From assembly GCA_022616555.1 (NCBI GenBank), contig JAKEEG010000014.1, positions 1 to 32,788 of the forward strand: a DNA stretch of 32,788 bases, in the 5' to 3' direction. Positions 8,738-16,404 of the stretch are shown one piece after another. Numbering within the stretch: position 1 is the first letter of the stretch; each line of letters begins with the position of its first letter. Both the position numbers and the translations under genes were made by a program. The notes beneath the pieces were generated by a model that saw nothing but the letters and a program-made list of their open reading frames with translations, was not told the origin of the DNA and did no database searches. The DNA is from Ignavibacteriota bacterium (lineage in GTDB: Bacteria; Bacteroidota; Ignavibacteria; UBA10030).

Positions 8738-9079
8738 ATGACCCCCTCCTCTTTCCGCAAAATCGCTCTGAGCTTCCCAGAAGTCGAAGAGCGCAGCCAT
8801 CAGGCGCACCCGGATTTCCGCGTGCGGGGAAAAATTTTCGCGACACTCGATTTTCCAAAGCCGGGATGGGGCATGGCGTTCCTTGCTCCAAGCGTGCAGA
8901 AGCAATTTATCGACAAATACTCCAATGCGTTTTCGCCCGCAAACGGCTACTGGGGCCGCAGGGGCTGCACGATGATAAAACTCAGCAAGGCAACAACGGA
9001 CGCCGTCCGTAAGGCTCTCATCGCCGCGTGGCGCAATAAAGCTCCAAAAAAACTCGCCGCGCTGGTTGATGTGCAATAA
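8738..9079 (+). CDS. MmcQ/YjbR family protein
   Basis: A small protein of 113 residues with the YjbR pattern: an N-terminal helix (SSFRKIALSFPEVEERSHQ), then PDFRVRGKIFATLDF, the strand and turn GWGMAFLAPSVQKQFI, GYWGRRGCTMIKLSK, and a C-terminal helix (VRKALIAAWRNKAPKKLAAL). The family has a double-wing fold resembling DNA-binding proteins, but its cellular role is not established. I chose ATG 8738 because the longer frame from 8708 adds ten residues encoded by the end of the inverted repeat. The gene is probably transcribed alone. Confidence 0.85.
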   Translation: MTPSSFRKIALSFPEVEERSHQAHPDFRVRGKIFATLDFPKPGWGMAFLAPSVQKQFIDKYSNAFSPANGYWGRRGCTMIKLSKATTDAVRKALIAAWRNKAPKKLAALVDVQ

Positions 9080-9092
9080 CAAAACTTTAAAT

Positions 9093-9187
9093 AATAGGAC
9101 GCGGAAAAAACGGAAAAAAAAGACTGATTTAAGCGGATAAGAAATCCGCTTCTATCTGTTTTATATCTGCTTCTTCCGCGTCCTATT
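9093..9187. repeat. 95-bp inverted repeat between yjbR-like and osmC-like genes
   Basis: The ends AATAGGACGCGG and CCGCGTCCTATT (9093-9104, 9176-9187) are perfect inverted copies. AGCGGAT and ATCCGCT form an inner stem. It is related in wording to the element before valS. It could serve as a terminator for the upstream gene. Confidence 0.75.
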
Positions 9188-9230
9188 TTTTTTGCGCTTT
9201 TGCAATTTATCGTAATCTGAGGGAATCGCG

Positions 9231-9641
9231 ATGGTCCCACAACACGTCACCTATCAAGGCGGCTTGCGCTCAAAAGTCGTCCACACGCCCAGCAACACGC
9301 ACATCGAAACCGACGCGCCGACGGATAACTTTGGCAAGGGCGAACGCCACTCCCCAACGGACCTCGTCGCTTCCGCGCTCGCCACGTGCATGATCACCAC
9401 GATAGCGATTAAAACACGCAACGAGGGTTACAAACTGGACGGGACGGAAATCCACGTCGAAAAGCACATGAGCACGGACGCGCCGCGCAGAATCGTCAAG
9501 CTCGTCGCACACTTCACACTACCGAAGGGCATCCCGAACGAGAAACGTGCGCAGTTGGAGGAAATCGGCAATACCTGTCCGGTAATCCAAAGCATCAACC
9601 CGGCAATTGAAGTGGATGCGAAGTATCATTACGCCGATTAG
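9231..9641 (+). CDS. OsmC/Ohr family protein
   Basis: OsmC-like proteins are thiol peroxidases or related proteins that reduce organic hydroperoxides with a pair of cysteines in the cytosol. Both expected cysteines are present: Cys53 in SALATCMITT and Cys116 in NTCPVIQ. The family segment SPTDLVASAL before the first cysteine and GYKLDGTEIHVEKHM are also recognisable. The 136-residue length is normal. The subtype (OsmC, Ohr or YhfA-like) is not resolved; the spacing and the NTCPV context are closest to the YhfA/OsmC side. It stands alone between two repeat clusters, and no regulator is next to it. Confidence 0.9.
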   Translation: MVPQHVTYQGGLRSKVVHTPSNTHIETDAPTDNFGKGERHSPTDLVASALATCMITTIAIKTRNEGYKLDGTEIHVEKHMSTDAPRRIVKLVAHFTLPKGIPNEKRAQLEEIGNTCPVIQSINPAIEVDAKYHYAD

Positions 9642-9648
9642 CTTATTA

Positions 9649-9707
9649 CTGGGAGGGAGCTGTGCTCCCGACCCCATATCAGGTCGGGAGTAAGAACTCC
9701 CTCCCAG
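9649..9707. repeat. Inverted repeat, CTGGGAGGGAG / CTCCCTCCCAG
   Basis: The perfect outer arms (9649-9659 and 9697-9707) enclose an inner stem, CTCCCGACC/GGTCGGGAG. A half copy occurs at 20626-20651. The element directly follows the OsmC-like gene and may terminate it. Confidence 0.75.
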
Positions 9708-9724
9708 AAAAAACGAAACGACAA

Positions 9725-9915
9725 AAGCAGACCCCCATCCTGACCTTCCCCTAAGAGGGGAAGGCATAAGCTTCTCGAAAGCTATGGCGTACGTCCCCTC
9801 TCCTCTTAGGAGAGGGACAGGGTGAGGTCTCGTCAAAGGCGACGTGCCTGTCCCTTTGGGAGCGCCACGTCGCCTGCAAAATAAAACAAACCCCTGTAAA
9901 CAGGCTTAGAGTTCG
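9725..9915. repeat. Run of hairpin repeats before the cyclase operon
   Basis: This gene-free stretch holds several palindromes in a row: CTTCCCCT/AGGGGAAG near 9745, CCTCTCCTCTTAGGAGAGG near 9797, and GGCGACGTG/CACGTCGCC (9838-9874). A smaller CCTGTAAACAGG lies near 9892. No gene was found between 9642 and 10020, and I saw no clear promoter in the last 100 bases. Confidence 0.6.
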
Positions 9916-10020
9916 CACTTGATTTTCTCCTCCGAATCACCAAATTAGTAGACACTCTCTCCCCTGAGTGAAGATGTTGCGGCGCCTCCCACAGTCGAGT
10001 TTTATGTACAAGTGCTGTCG

Positions 10021-11481
10021 ATGAAAACCTTACTGCTGCAGATACAAGGATATTTCAACCAAACCGTTCGCATACTTCGCGCGTGGTTGAACATTGCGTG
10101 GGATTGGCTGGTGGATTTTTTCCTGCGCGTAAAGATCCGCGTGAAGCTGAGCCTTATCGTCGGCGCGTCCATCCTCATCGTCACGTTCATCATCAGCACA
10201 ATCTCGCTGGATATTCAGGAGCGAGAGCTCCGCCTGCAGGCGAACATCCTCGGAACGAACATCACGCAAAGCCTCACCGCGGTCGCGCAGGACAACCTTC
10301 TGCTCGACAACATCATCGCCATACAGGACTACCTGAACAACTCCGTCAAACAAAAAGTCCCGGCGATGCAAGATATGATGGTCATCGACCGCAACGGGAA
10401 AATCGTCGCGCACTTCAAAACGGAACACATCGACGAGATCGTCTCCCCGGAAGAGTGGGACGCGCTCACGGCATTCGATTCCACGCGGCTTGTCGAAACC
10501 GACGAGCACCTGCGGTTCATGCGTGCGATCTTCGTCAAGAGCAGGCGCGGGGACGATACAAAGGACATCCTGCTCGGCAGCGCGATGGTCACGTTCTCAA
10601 AGGAAGTGCTGTTCGCCCCGGTGCAGGAGATGAAACAGAATATCATTCTGGCGAGCTTTCTTGTGTCCTGCGTGGCGATTTCGGTCGTGTTCTTCTTCTC
10701 GAAACGAATCGTAAACATCATCATCCGCCTTTCCGACGCGGCGCGTAACGTCGGCCTGGGCGACCTCAAAATCGAGGTGCGCACGCGGGCGAAAGACGAG
10801 CTCGGGGCGCTTACGCACGATTTCAACCAGATGGTGATGCAGATCCGCGAAAAAACGGAAATGCAGAAGTTCGTTTCAAAAGCGACGCTGCAGGTCATCG
10901 CCGACGGCAAGGAAATGAAGCTCGAAGGCACGCGCCGCGTCATCACGACGCTCTTCACCGACGTGCGGAATTTTACCTCTGTCTCCGAACAGCTCTGGCC
11001 GGAAGAGATTGTCGAAACCCTCAACCAGTACCTCGACTTGCAAACAAAGATTATCGACAAGAATAACGGCAGCGTGGATAAATTTTTAGGGGACGGGCTG
11101 ATGAGCATTTTTCAGGGCAAGGACATGGTGCAAAACGCCGTCACCGCCGCCGTGGAAATCCAACAACAAATTTCAGAATTGAACCGGGCACGCAAGGAGC
11201 GTAAAGAGGTCGTACTGGAGATCGGCATCGGCGTCGCCACCGGCATTGCAGTCGTCGGGAGCGTCGGCTCGCACAACCGGATGGATTACACGGCCATCGG
11301 GGATACGGTGAACCTCTCCTCACGCTTGTGCGGACTCGCCGGACCGTCGGAAATCCTCGTCACAAAAGAAGTCACCCAGCGTCTCAACGGTTTCGTCACA
11401 TCGACGCCGCAGGGAAAAGTGCAGGTGAAAGGGAAAGCCCAGCGCGTGGAAATCTTTAAGATACCATACGTGAAACCCTAA
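10021..11481 (+). CDS. Membrane-bound class III adenylate cyclase with HAMP domain
   Basis: A sensor cyclase of 486 residues. A first membrane helix lies at about 44-62 and a second at about 207-226, with a periplasmic sensing region of about 140 residues between them. A HAMP linker (about 227-280) leads into the catalytic domain. The metal aspartates are Asp314 (LFTDVRNFT) and Asp358 (FLGDGLMSIF). Lys354 (VDKFLGD) and Asp422 (MDYTAIGD) are the pair that selects ATP rather than GTP. The transition-state residues Asn431 and Arg435 (VNLSSRL) are also present, so it should be active and make cAMP. A GTG three codons upstream (10012) is an alternative start; neither start has a strong ribosome site. 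The stop is two bases from the next ATG, so the two genes are surely co-transcribed. Confidence 0.95.
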   Translation: MKTLLLQIQGYFNQTVRILRAWLNIAWDWLVDFFLRVKIRVKLSLIVGASILIVTFIISTISLDIQERELRLQANILGTNITQSLTAVAQDNLLLDNIIAIQDYLNNSVKQKVPAMQDMMVIDRNGKIVAHFKTEHIDEIVSPEEWDALTAFDSTRLVETDEHLRFMRAIFVKSRRGDDTKDILLGSAMVTFSKEVLFAPVQEMKQNIILASFLVSCVAISVVFFFSKRIVNIIIRLSDAARNVGLGDLKIEVRTRAKDELGALTHDFNQMVMQIREKTEMQKFVSKATLQVIADGKEMKLEGTRRVITTLFTDVRNFTSVSEQLWPEEIVETLNQYLDLQTKIIDKNNGSVDKFLGDGLMSIFQGKDMVQNAVTAAVEIQQQISELNRARKERKEVVLEIGIGVATGIAVVGSVGSHNRMDYTAIGDTVNLSSRLCGLAGPSEILVTKEVTQRLNGFVTSTPQGKVQVKGKAQRVEIFKIPYVKP

Positions 11482-11483
11482 CC

Positions 11484-13172
11484 ATGCGTAACCGGACGAC
11501 ATTTATCCTCGCAATAGCATTTCTCGTTTCTGCCGCTACTGCGCAAGCCCAGCATACTGGCGGAAACGATTACGCCGCGGGCGGCTCTTCGGTGATGTGG
11601 CACGCGAGCCCCGGCGCATTGTTTCTAAATCCTGCCGAGCTAGCTCGAATCCGCCAAAGCGAATTTCATCTCAGCACAGATCGTCTCTCAGATCTCTATT
11701 CGCTGAGCGCGACGCACTTCGAGCCGTTCGTCGGTACGTTCGCTCTGGGTGTCGCGAATTATGGGAGTACCGAAGGATTCTCACTCGGTTACGCGCGCCG
11801 CATTGATTCTGAGTATATTGCGGGAGGGTCGTTGAATATTCTCTCCAAGATTAGCGGCTCACTCTCCTACTCGTTCGGCATTTCCATGCATCTCCCGGAT
11901 GATATCCCGGAGTCGGGATATCACGCCGGCTTCAGCGCGATAAACATAGGACCAAACTTCCCACACTACCATGGCTCGCTGAACGCGGGAGCGGCGTACT
12001 GGATCGCGCCCGGAGACTTACGCGCACAAGCGGCATGGCAAAAGAACAGTGTTGGGCACGCGATGATCCTCGGCGCTGAAGTGCGCGTCGTAAGCAGCTT
12101 GTGGTTGCAAACAGGAACGCGGGCCTTGAAGTCACTGACCGGCGGCTTCAGTGTCCGGACATCCTATCTTCACGCACAACTTGGTGCGGGAAAACAGGGC
12201 ATCGTGTTTTCATTGACTCTTCCAATCGGCGAGCAAGCCACAGCCCTGCGCGACAAACACTACCAGCTCGGCATGTCGGCGCTCAGCAAGCAGGATTTTC
12301 GCGATGCGCGCGAGCGCTTCCTCATTTCGTCTGAATACGATGAGGCGTCCGCGAACGCTCGCACGATGGCTCAACAGGCAAGCGCCACCCTCGATTCACT
12401 CGTCGTCCGCTATCTGCGGCAGGGAAAAACATTCGAGGCGCGCAACAATTTCCTCAAAGCAATACGCCGCTACAGGAGGGTCGTTCAACTCCAACCGGAC
12501 AACAACGAAGCCCATGCCAGTCTTGCGCGCATCGGGCCTAAACGCGAATTGCTCGTCCGCCAATTGATAGCCGCCGGAGACAGCCTGAAAACTCGCCGCG
12601 ATCTCAATAGTGCCAGACAAACTTACACTCGCGCACTCGACATCGACCCCGACAACAGTTCTATTGTCGAACGGCTGTCCGAGCTTGAAGCGAGCGAACG
12701 CGGCACTATACGGCAAATTCTCTCCCGCGCAAAAACGTTCGCCGACAAAAATCAACTCGACGAAGCCCAGCAGGAATACGAGCGCGTGCAGTCACTGGAC
12801 CCCGGCAATGCTGCCGCCCGATCCGGACTGGCAGCCGTCCGCTCCAAGCGTATCGCCGCCGAAATTGAGCAGGGGAAGGCGCTCTCTAACGAGGGAAGGT
12901 TCTTCGACGCCCTCCTGTTGTTTTCGGATATCCTCGCACGCGATGAAAACAACGGCGAGGTCGCTGTGCAGCTGCAGATTGTCCGCGATACGCTCCAAAG
13001 CGAAGCAGACAATTACTACAAGATCGGCTTGCAGAATTATGTCAGAGAGGAGTATAAAGCGGCGATGGAATACTGGGATAAAGTCCTCCTCATCGACCCA
13101 ACGCACCGAGGGGCACTCGAATACCGTAAACGCGCAGACGAGAAGCTGAAAGCTCTAGAGCGACTTCGGTGA
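11484..13172 (+). CDS. Outer-membrane protein: PorV/UPF0164-like barrel plus TPR repeats
   Basis: A 562-residue exported protein. The signal peptide (residues 1-22) ends in AQA. Residues 23 to about 250 are rich in short amphipathic strands and contain SSVMWHASPGALFLNPAELA, resembling the N-terminal signature of the PorV/UPF0164 beta-barrel family. From about 255 to the end, helical TPR-type repeats follow, for example ALRDKHYQLGMSALSKQDFR, ARQTYTRALDIDPDNSS, AQQEYERVQSLDPGNAAAR and AMEYWDKVLLIDPTHRGALE. The TPR part would face the periplasm if the barrel sits in the outer membrane. Coupling to the cyclase suggests that it senses or relays envelope state, but that is inference. The domain reading is good; the function is unknown. 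Confidence 0.85.
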   Translation: MRNRTTFILAIAFLVSAATAQAQHTGGNDYAAGGSSVMWHASPGALFLNPAELARIRQSEFHLSTDRLSDLYSLSATHFEPFVGTFALGVANYGSTEGFSLGYARRIDSEYIAGGSLNILSKISGSLSYSFGISMHLPDDIPESGYHAGFSAINIGPNFPHYHGSLNAGAAYWIAPGDLRAQAAWQKNSVGHAMILGAEVRVVSSLWLQTGTRALKSLTGGFSVRTSYLHAQLGAGKQGIVFSLTLPIGEQATALRDKHYQLGMSALSKQDFRDARERFLISSEYDEASANARTMAQQASATLDSLVVRYLRQGKTFEARNNFLKAIRRYRRVVQLQPDNNEAHASLARIGPKRELLVRQLIAAGDSLKTRRDLNSARQTYTRALDIDPDNSSIVERLSELEASERGTIRQILSRAKTFADKNQLDEAQQEYERVQSLDPGNAAARSGLAAVRSKRIAAEIEQGKALSNEGRFFDALLLFSDILARDENNGEVAVQLQIVRDTLQSEADNYYKIGLQNYVREEYKAAMEYWDKVLLIDPTHRGALEYRKRADEKLKALERLR

Positions 13173-13232
13173 GGTAGGCTATCTTCTCACTTCGGACTTC
13201 GCACTTCGTAGTTACTTAATTCCGCACTCGAA

Positions 13233-13649
13233 TCATTCTCCATACACTGTCACAATCACCTGCCGCTGGCGAGGGCGGTTGTCAAAATCCACGTGCACCA
13301 CTTGCTGCCACGTTCCGGCGACAAGCTCGCTGTCCCGTATGGGGATCGTAAGGTCGGGACCCAACAACGTAGCCTGCAAATGTGAGTGCGCATTGCCATC
13401 GTGCCACGTTTGCTCGTGCCCGTACTGGCGTCCGGGCGGGATGAGCTTGCTCAAGACTTCCGGTAAGTCTTTCTTTAAGCCGGGCTCAAACTCAATCGCT
13501 CCAATGCCCGCCGTGCTGCCGACGGCAAACACGTGCGCGAAACCGGTCGTGACTTTGGATTTCTTCACGGCCGACTGCACTTTCGCGGTGAGGTCGTGCA
13601 TATCCCCCTCCCCGCGTGTGGAAAACGAAAATTCTTCTTGGTAAACCAA
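13233..13649 (-). CDS. yjbQ: YjbQ family (UPF0047), possible secondary thiamine-phosphate synthase
   Basis: The 138-residue protein has the YjbQ signatures: the opening VYQEEFSFSTRGEGDMHDLT, the core FAHVFAVGSTAGIGAIEFEP, and NAHSHLQATLLGPDLTIPI followed by GTWQQVVHVDFDNRPRQRQV. In some bacteria the family shows weak thiamine-phosphate synthase activity; the true role is uncertain. The start is TTG at 13649: an in-frame TGA lies two codons upstream, the first ATG would remove the conserved N terminus, and GGGAGG lies about seven bases before the TTG. It runs in the same direction as the thioredoxin-like gene, 145 bases downstream of it, with repeats between. Confidence 0.92.
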   Translation of the reverse strand: MVYQEEFSFSTRGEGDMHDLTAKVQSAVKKSKVTTGFAHVFAVGSTAGIGAIEFEPGLKKDLPEVLSKLIPPGRQYGHEQTWHDGNAHSHLQATLLGPDLTIPIRDSELVAGTWQQVVHVDFDNRPRQRQVIVTVYGE

Positions 13650-13682
13650 ATCTCAACCTCCCCCGCCGCTTGTGCGGACTTT

Positions 13683-13720
13683 CCCCTCTCCTAAAGGGAT
13701 CCCTTCGGGAAATGAGGGGG
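13683..13720. repeat. Palindromic repeat between yjbQ and the thioredoxin-like gene
   Basis: CCCCTC and GAGGGG enclose the perfect palindrome AAGGGATCCCTT. It belongs to the same wording as the CCCCTCCT-type repeats elsewhere and could end the thioredoxin-like transcript. Confidence 0.5.
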
Positions 13721-13742
13721 ATATTTGCTTCAGTGCGCTTTC

Positions 13743-13796
13743 CTACTTACTACTTGATACTTTCTACTTACTACTTGATACTTTCTACTTACTACT
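13743..13796. repeat. Tandem 21-bp direct repeat
   Basis: Two perfect 21-bp copies (13743-13763 and 13764-13784) and a 12-bp partial copy (13785-13796) follow each other directly, beginning CTACTTACTACTTGATAC. The array ends inside the 3' end of the thioredoxin-like gene, whose stop codon it overlaps. There are no spacers, so it is not a CRISPR array. Confidence 0.9.
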
Positions 13797-14355
13797 AATT
13801 GTAAGGATTGACGCGCCACTTAATCGAGCAGCCCATGGAGGGGAATTGTTTTGCATCGACCGGCTTTCCTGCTGAAAGGTTCTTCACGGCGGCTTTCAAC
13901 TCTTCGTGCTGAACCTTCGACGGCTCCTGCCAGTTGTCGTCCACCCTGCCGTGGTACACGAGTTTCTTGTTCTTGTCGAACAGATAAATATCCGGCGTGC
14001 ACTGCGCTTTGAACTCCGCCGCCACCTTCTGTGTTTCATCCACAAGATACGGGAAGGTAACGCCCCATTCCTTGATGCGCTGTAACATGACTTCCGGCGC
14101 GTCTTCGGGGTAGTTGGGGTGAATATTGGGATTGATGCCTACTGTGTTAATGCCGAGTTTCTTCGCCTCGTTCGCGATGGTAATCGTACGCGGCCACACG
14201 GCTTTTGCATAGGGACAATGGTTGCAGGTGAAAATCACAAGCAACCCCTTTTCACCGTACGATGTTTCGCCGGAAAATGCGGCACCCGCAGCATCCTTCA
14301 ACTGGAATTTCGGCATCGTCGTACCTAAGGGAATATCAATGGATTCTATGGCCAT
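13795..14355 (-). CDS. Thioredoxin-like AhpC/TSA-family protein (CNHCPYAK type)
   Basis: A 186-residue redoxin with the active site CNHCPY (Cys44 and Cys47), preceded by KGLLVIFT. The region TPDIYLFDKNKKLVYHGRVDDN carries the expected cis-proline, and the C-terminal PVDAKQFPSMGCSIKW is characteristic of this thioredoxin-like group. No signal peptide is seen, so it should act in the cytosol as a thiol reductant or peroxidase. Cys152 or a similar residue (QCTPD) may also take part. It is transcribed away from the receiver-domain gene at 14496. The 140-base gap between them probably contains both promoters. Substrate unknown; family assignment is firm. Confidence 0.92.
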   Translation of the reverse strand: MAIESIDIPLGTTMPKFQLKDAAGAAFSGETSYGEKGLLVIFTCNHCPYAKAVWPRTITIANEAKKLGINTVGINPNIHPNYPEDAPEVMLQRIKEWGVTFPYLVDETQKVAAEFKAQCTPDIYLFDKNKKLVYHGRVDDNWQEPSKVQHEELKAAVKNLSAGKPVDAKQFPSMGCSIKWRVNPYN

Positions 14356-14495
14356 AACAATTGTTCTCCTCTCCGTTGATACAATTCATAAAGATATGTA
14401 GATTAGGTCTGCTTCCTTCGAACGCCCACCGCGTTAATGTACAAAAATTTTTATAACGATTGTAGTGCGCACCGGAGTAAATTTCTCAGGACTCC

Positions 14496-14870
14496 ATGAA
14501 ACCATTACGCATCGTCGTCGCAGACGACAATGAAATGTTTCAAGACCTTATCGCCCGTTTCCTCAACGACCATGAGGACGTGAAAGTCGTGAGCGTAGTA
14601 GGCACAGGAGACGAGACGCTCAAGGCGGTCGAACAGCACCGTCCGGAGATTGTTGTCGTCGACCTCAATATGCCGTACGACGGCTCCGTCATGACCCCGC
14701 GGGCGGTGAAGCAGCAATATCCCGACACGCGCGTGTTTATCTGCTCTGCGTACCCAGATGATGCATTGGAGACGTCGGTTATACAGCTCGGAGTTGACGG
14801 CTACATTTCCAAAGCCGCCCTCAAGGCCGGATTGAGGGAGATGGTGAGAAAAGTGCGCGAGGGGAAATAG
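14496..14870 (+). CDS. Stand-alone response regulator receiver protein
   Basis: A single CheY-like receiver domain of 124 residues without an output domain. The acidic pair Asp10-Asp11 (VVADDNE), the phosphorylation site Asp56 (VVVDLNMP), the switch serine Ser84 (FICSAYP) and Lys106 (YISKAAL) are all present, so it should be phosphorylatable. Lacking an output domain, it probably works by protein contact or in a phosphorelay. No kinase is next to it; the GAF-GAF kinase at 796-2604 is the only histidine kinase in the window. The family is secure and the partner is unknown. Confidence 0.93.
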   Translation: MKPLRIVVADDNEMFQDLIARFLNDHEDVKVVSVVGTGDETLKAVEQHRPEIVVVDLNMPYDGSVMTPRAVKQQYPDTRVFICSAYPDDALETSVIQLGVDGYISKAALKAGLREMVRKVREGK

Positions 14871-14914
14871 ATATGCATAGGTTTAAAAACTTGTTATCCA
14901 TCGCGAGAAGATGA

Positions 14915-15041
14915 CCCCCTGCGGCTCAAAAAAAAAACGAGCCGCGTCCCCCTTGGTAAGGGGGACAAATTACAAGTGAAAGCTTTTCCCCCTCCTAACC
15001 AAGGAAGAGTGTCCCGATGCTTTTTATCGGGACGGGTGGTT
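14915..15041. repeat. Modular palindromic repeat (family A), copy 1
   Basis: On the minus strand this copy reads in order: AACCACCC, a hairpin GTCCCGAT/ATCGGGAC, the CCTTGGTTAGGAGG stem, a GTCCCCCTT/AAGGGGGAC stem, ACGCG, a hairpin GCGGCTC/GAGCCGC, and GCAGGGGG. The same frame recurs at 18093, 20433 and 22693, with different sequences in the two hairpin slots. Confidence 0.75.
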
Positions 15042-15088
15042 GCTTTCTTTCTTTAAATCAATATTAGAAGTACGCAAAAATTCTTTCG

Positions 15089-16243
15089 ATGCCTTCACCT
15101 CAAAAATACATCGCCCACCTCGACCTCGACTGCTTCTTCGTTTCCGTCGAGCGCATCAAGGACCCATCGCTAAACGGCAAGCCTGTAGTCGTTGGCGGAA
15201 GCCCGAAGGGGCGCGGCGTGGTCGCCTCCGCGTCGTACGAGGCGCGGAAATTCGGCGTACGTTCCGCCATGCCGGCAGCACAAGCGCTTAGGCTTTGTCC
15301 CCAGCTAATTTTCGTGCGCGGGAGCCACGGCGAGTACGGGGAATACTCCAACAAGATTTACAAGCGCCTCTGCGAAATCGCTCCCATCGTCGAACGCGCA
15401 TCAATCGATGAATTGTATCTCGACTTCACCGGCTGCGAGGCAATCTACAACAACGACCTGCCCGGCTTCATGAAAATATTACAAAAAATGGTGTGGGAAG
15501 AATTCCAGCTCCCCTGCACCATTGCGCTGGCGTCCAACAAAACCGTCGCGAAAATCGCAACCGGAGCCGTGAAGCCTGCTGGTGTGTGTTACATTCCGCC
15601 CGGCACGGAGAAAGAATTTCTCGCCCCAATGCCCATCGATGTCATTCCCGGCGTCGGTGCCAAAACGTCCGAATCGCTCAAACGTCGCGGCATCAACTCT
15701 GTCCGCGATATGCAGAATATCCCAAGAGGGCAAGCCGCCGACATGCTTGGCAAATTCGGGTCGTGGATTTACAACGCCGCAAACGGCATGGGCTCGGATG
15801 TTGTCTCGCCCGAACACGAACGCAAGAGCGTCGGGCATGAGGAGACGTTCACGCATGACATCGGCGATACACGCGAGCTGGAAAAAATTCTCTTCAGGCA
15901 AGCGGAGGAAGTCTGCTCCTCCCTCCGGCGACACGGATGGAAGGCGAAAACGATTACGCTGAAACTCCGGTACTCGGATTTCAAAACCATCACCCGCGCG
16001 CAGACGATCAAACCGACGGACGACGACCCGGTGGTCTTCAAAACCGTGAAGGAACTGCTCCACAAGGCCTATAATAAGAAGCAGAAAGTCCGGCTCATCG
16101 GCGTGCGCGTATCGGAGTTCGTGGAAGAGGAGGCCGAGCTGCAGCTCTTTTCAACGACCGGCGCGCGCAAAAATATGCTGAGCGCCGTTGACCGCATCCG
16201 AAAGAAATTCGGCGACGACGTCATCCACGTGGGCGGGGCGTAA
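15089..16243 (+). CDS. dinB: DNA polymerase IV (Y-family translesion polymerase)
   Basis: A 384-residue Y-family polymerase that copies past damaged bases. The catalytic acidic residues are in HLDLDCFF (Asp12) and SIDELYLDF (Asp-Glu). The steric gate that excludes ribonucleotides is Phe17. SASYEARKFGVRSAMP is the fingers motif, VIPGVGAKTSESLKRRG is the helix-hairpin-helix of the thumb, and the C-terminal little finger ends near residue 380. The C terminus has no clear beta-clamp motif by eye. The stop overlaps an ATG (TAATG), but that ATG probably does not start the next gene (see ndh). A 24-bp perfect palindrome follows seven bases after the stop. Confidence 0.96.
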   Translation: MPSPQKYIAHLDLDCFFVSVERIKDPSLNGKPVVVGGSPKGRGVVASASYEARKFGVRSAMPAAQALRLCPQLIFVRGSHGEYGEYSNKIYKRLCEIAPIVERASIDELYLDFTGCEAIYNNDLPGFMKILQKMVWEEFQLPCTIALASNKTVAKIATGAVKPAGVCYIPPGTEKEFLAPMPIDVIPGVGAKTSESLKRRGINSVRDMQNIPRGQAADMLGKFGSWIYNAANGMGSDVVSPEHERKSVGHEETFTHDIGDTRELEKILFRQAEEVCSSLRRHGWKAKTITLKLRYSDFKTITRAQTIKPTDDDPVVFKTVKELLHKAYNKKQKVRLIGVRVSEFVEEEAELQLFSTTGARKNMLSAVDRIRKKFGDDVIHVGGA

Positions 16244-16249
16244 TGCGGA

Positions 16250-16273
16250 AGGCGAGGATATATATCCTCGCCT
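16250..16273. repeat. REP-like 24-bp perfect palindrome, copy 1
   Basis: A perfect palindrome made of AGGCGAGGATAT and its reverse complement. Identical copies lie at 26270-26293 and 26670-26693. It stands directly after dinB and may protect or end its transcript. RAYT transposases are known to mobilise such palindromes, and one is encoded at 26344. Confidence 0.9.
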
Positions 16274-16404
16274 GCTTAGGTTTCCGACTCCCTTTTGCTT
16301 TTTCACTATTCGTTTCCCATCTTTCTTCTCTATTTGCCTCACGAAGCACTGTACAAATTGAATACCTTCTTGTCACTTTGTGGCCTTGGTGGACAATTTT
16401 TTCT

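Noticed and set aside
13743-13796. CRISPR-like array
   Set aside because: The 21-bp units are directly adjacent with no spacers, and there are no cas genes in the window.
16243-16404. Longer N terminus for the NADH dehydrogenase from the ATG overlapping the dinB stop
   Set aside because: The added 54 residues translate the 24-bp palindrome and a pyrimidine-rich spacer and do not resemble an NDH-2 N terminus. The FAD motif begins only 13 residues after the TTG at 16405.
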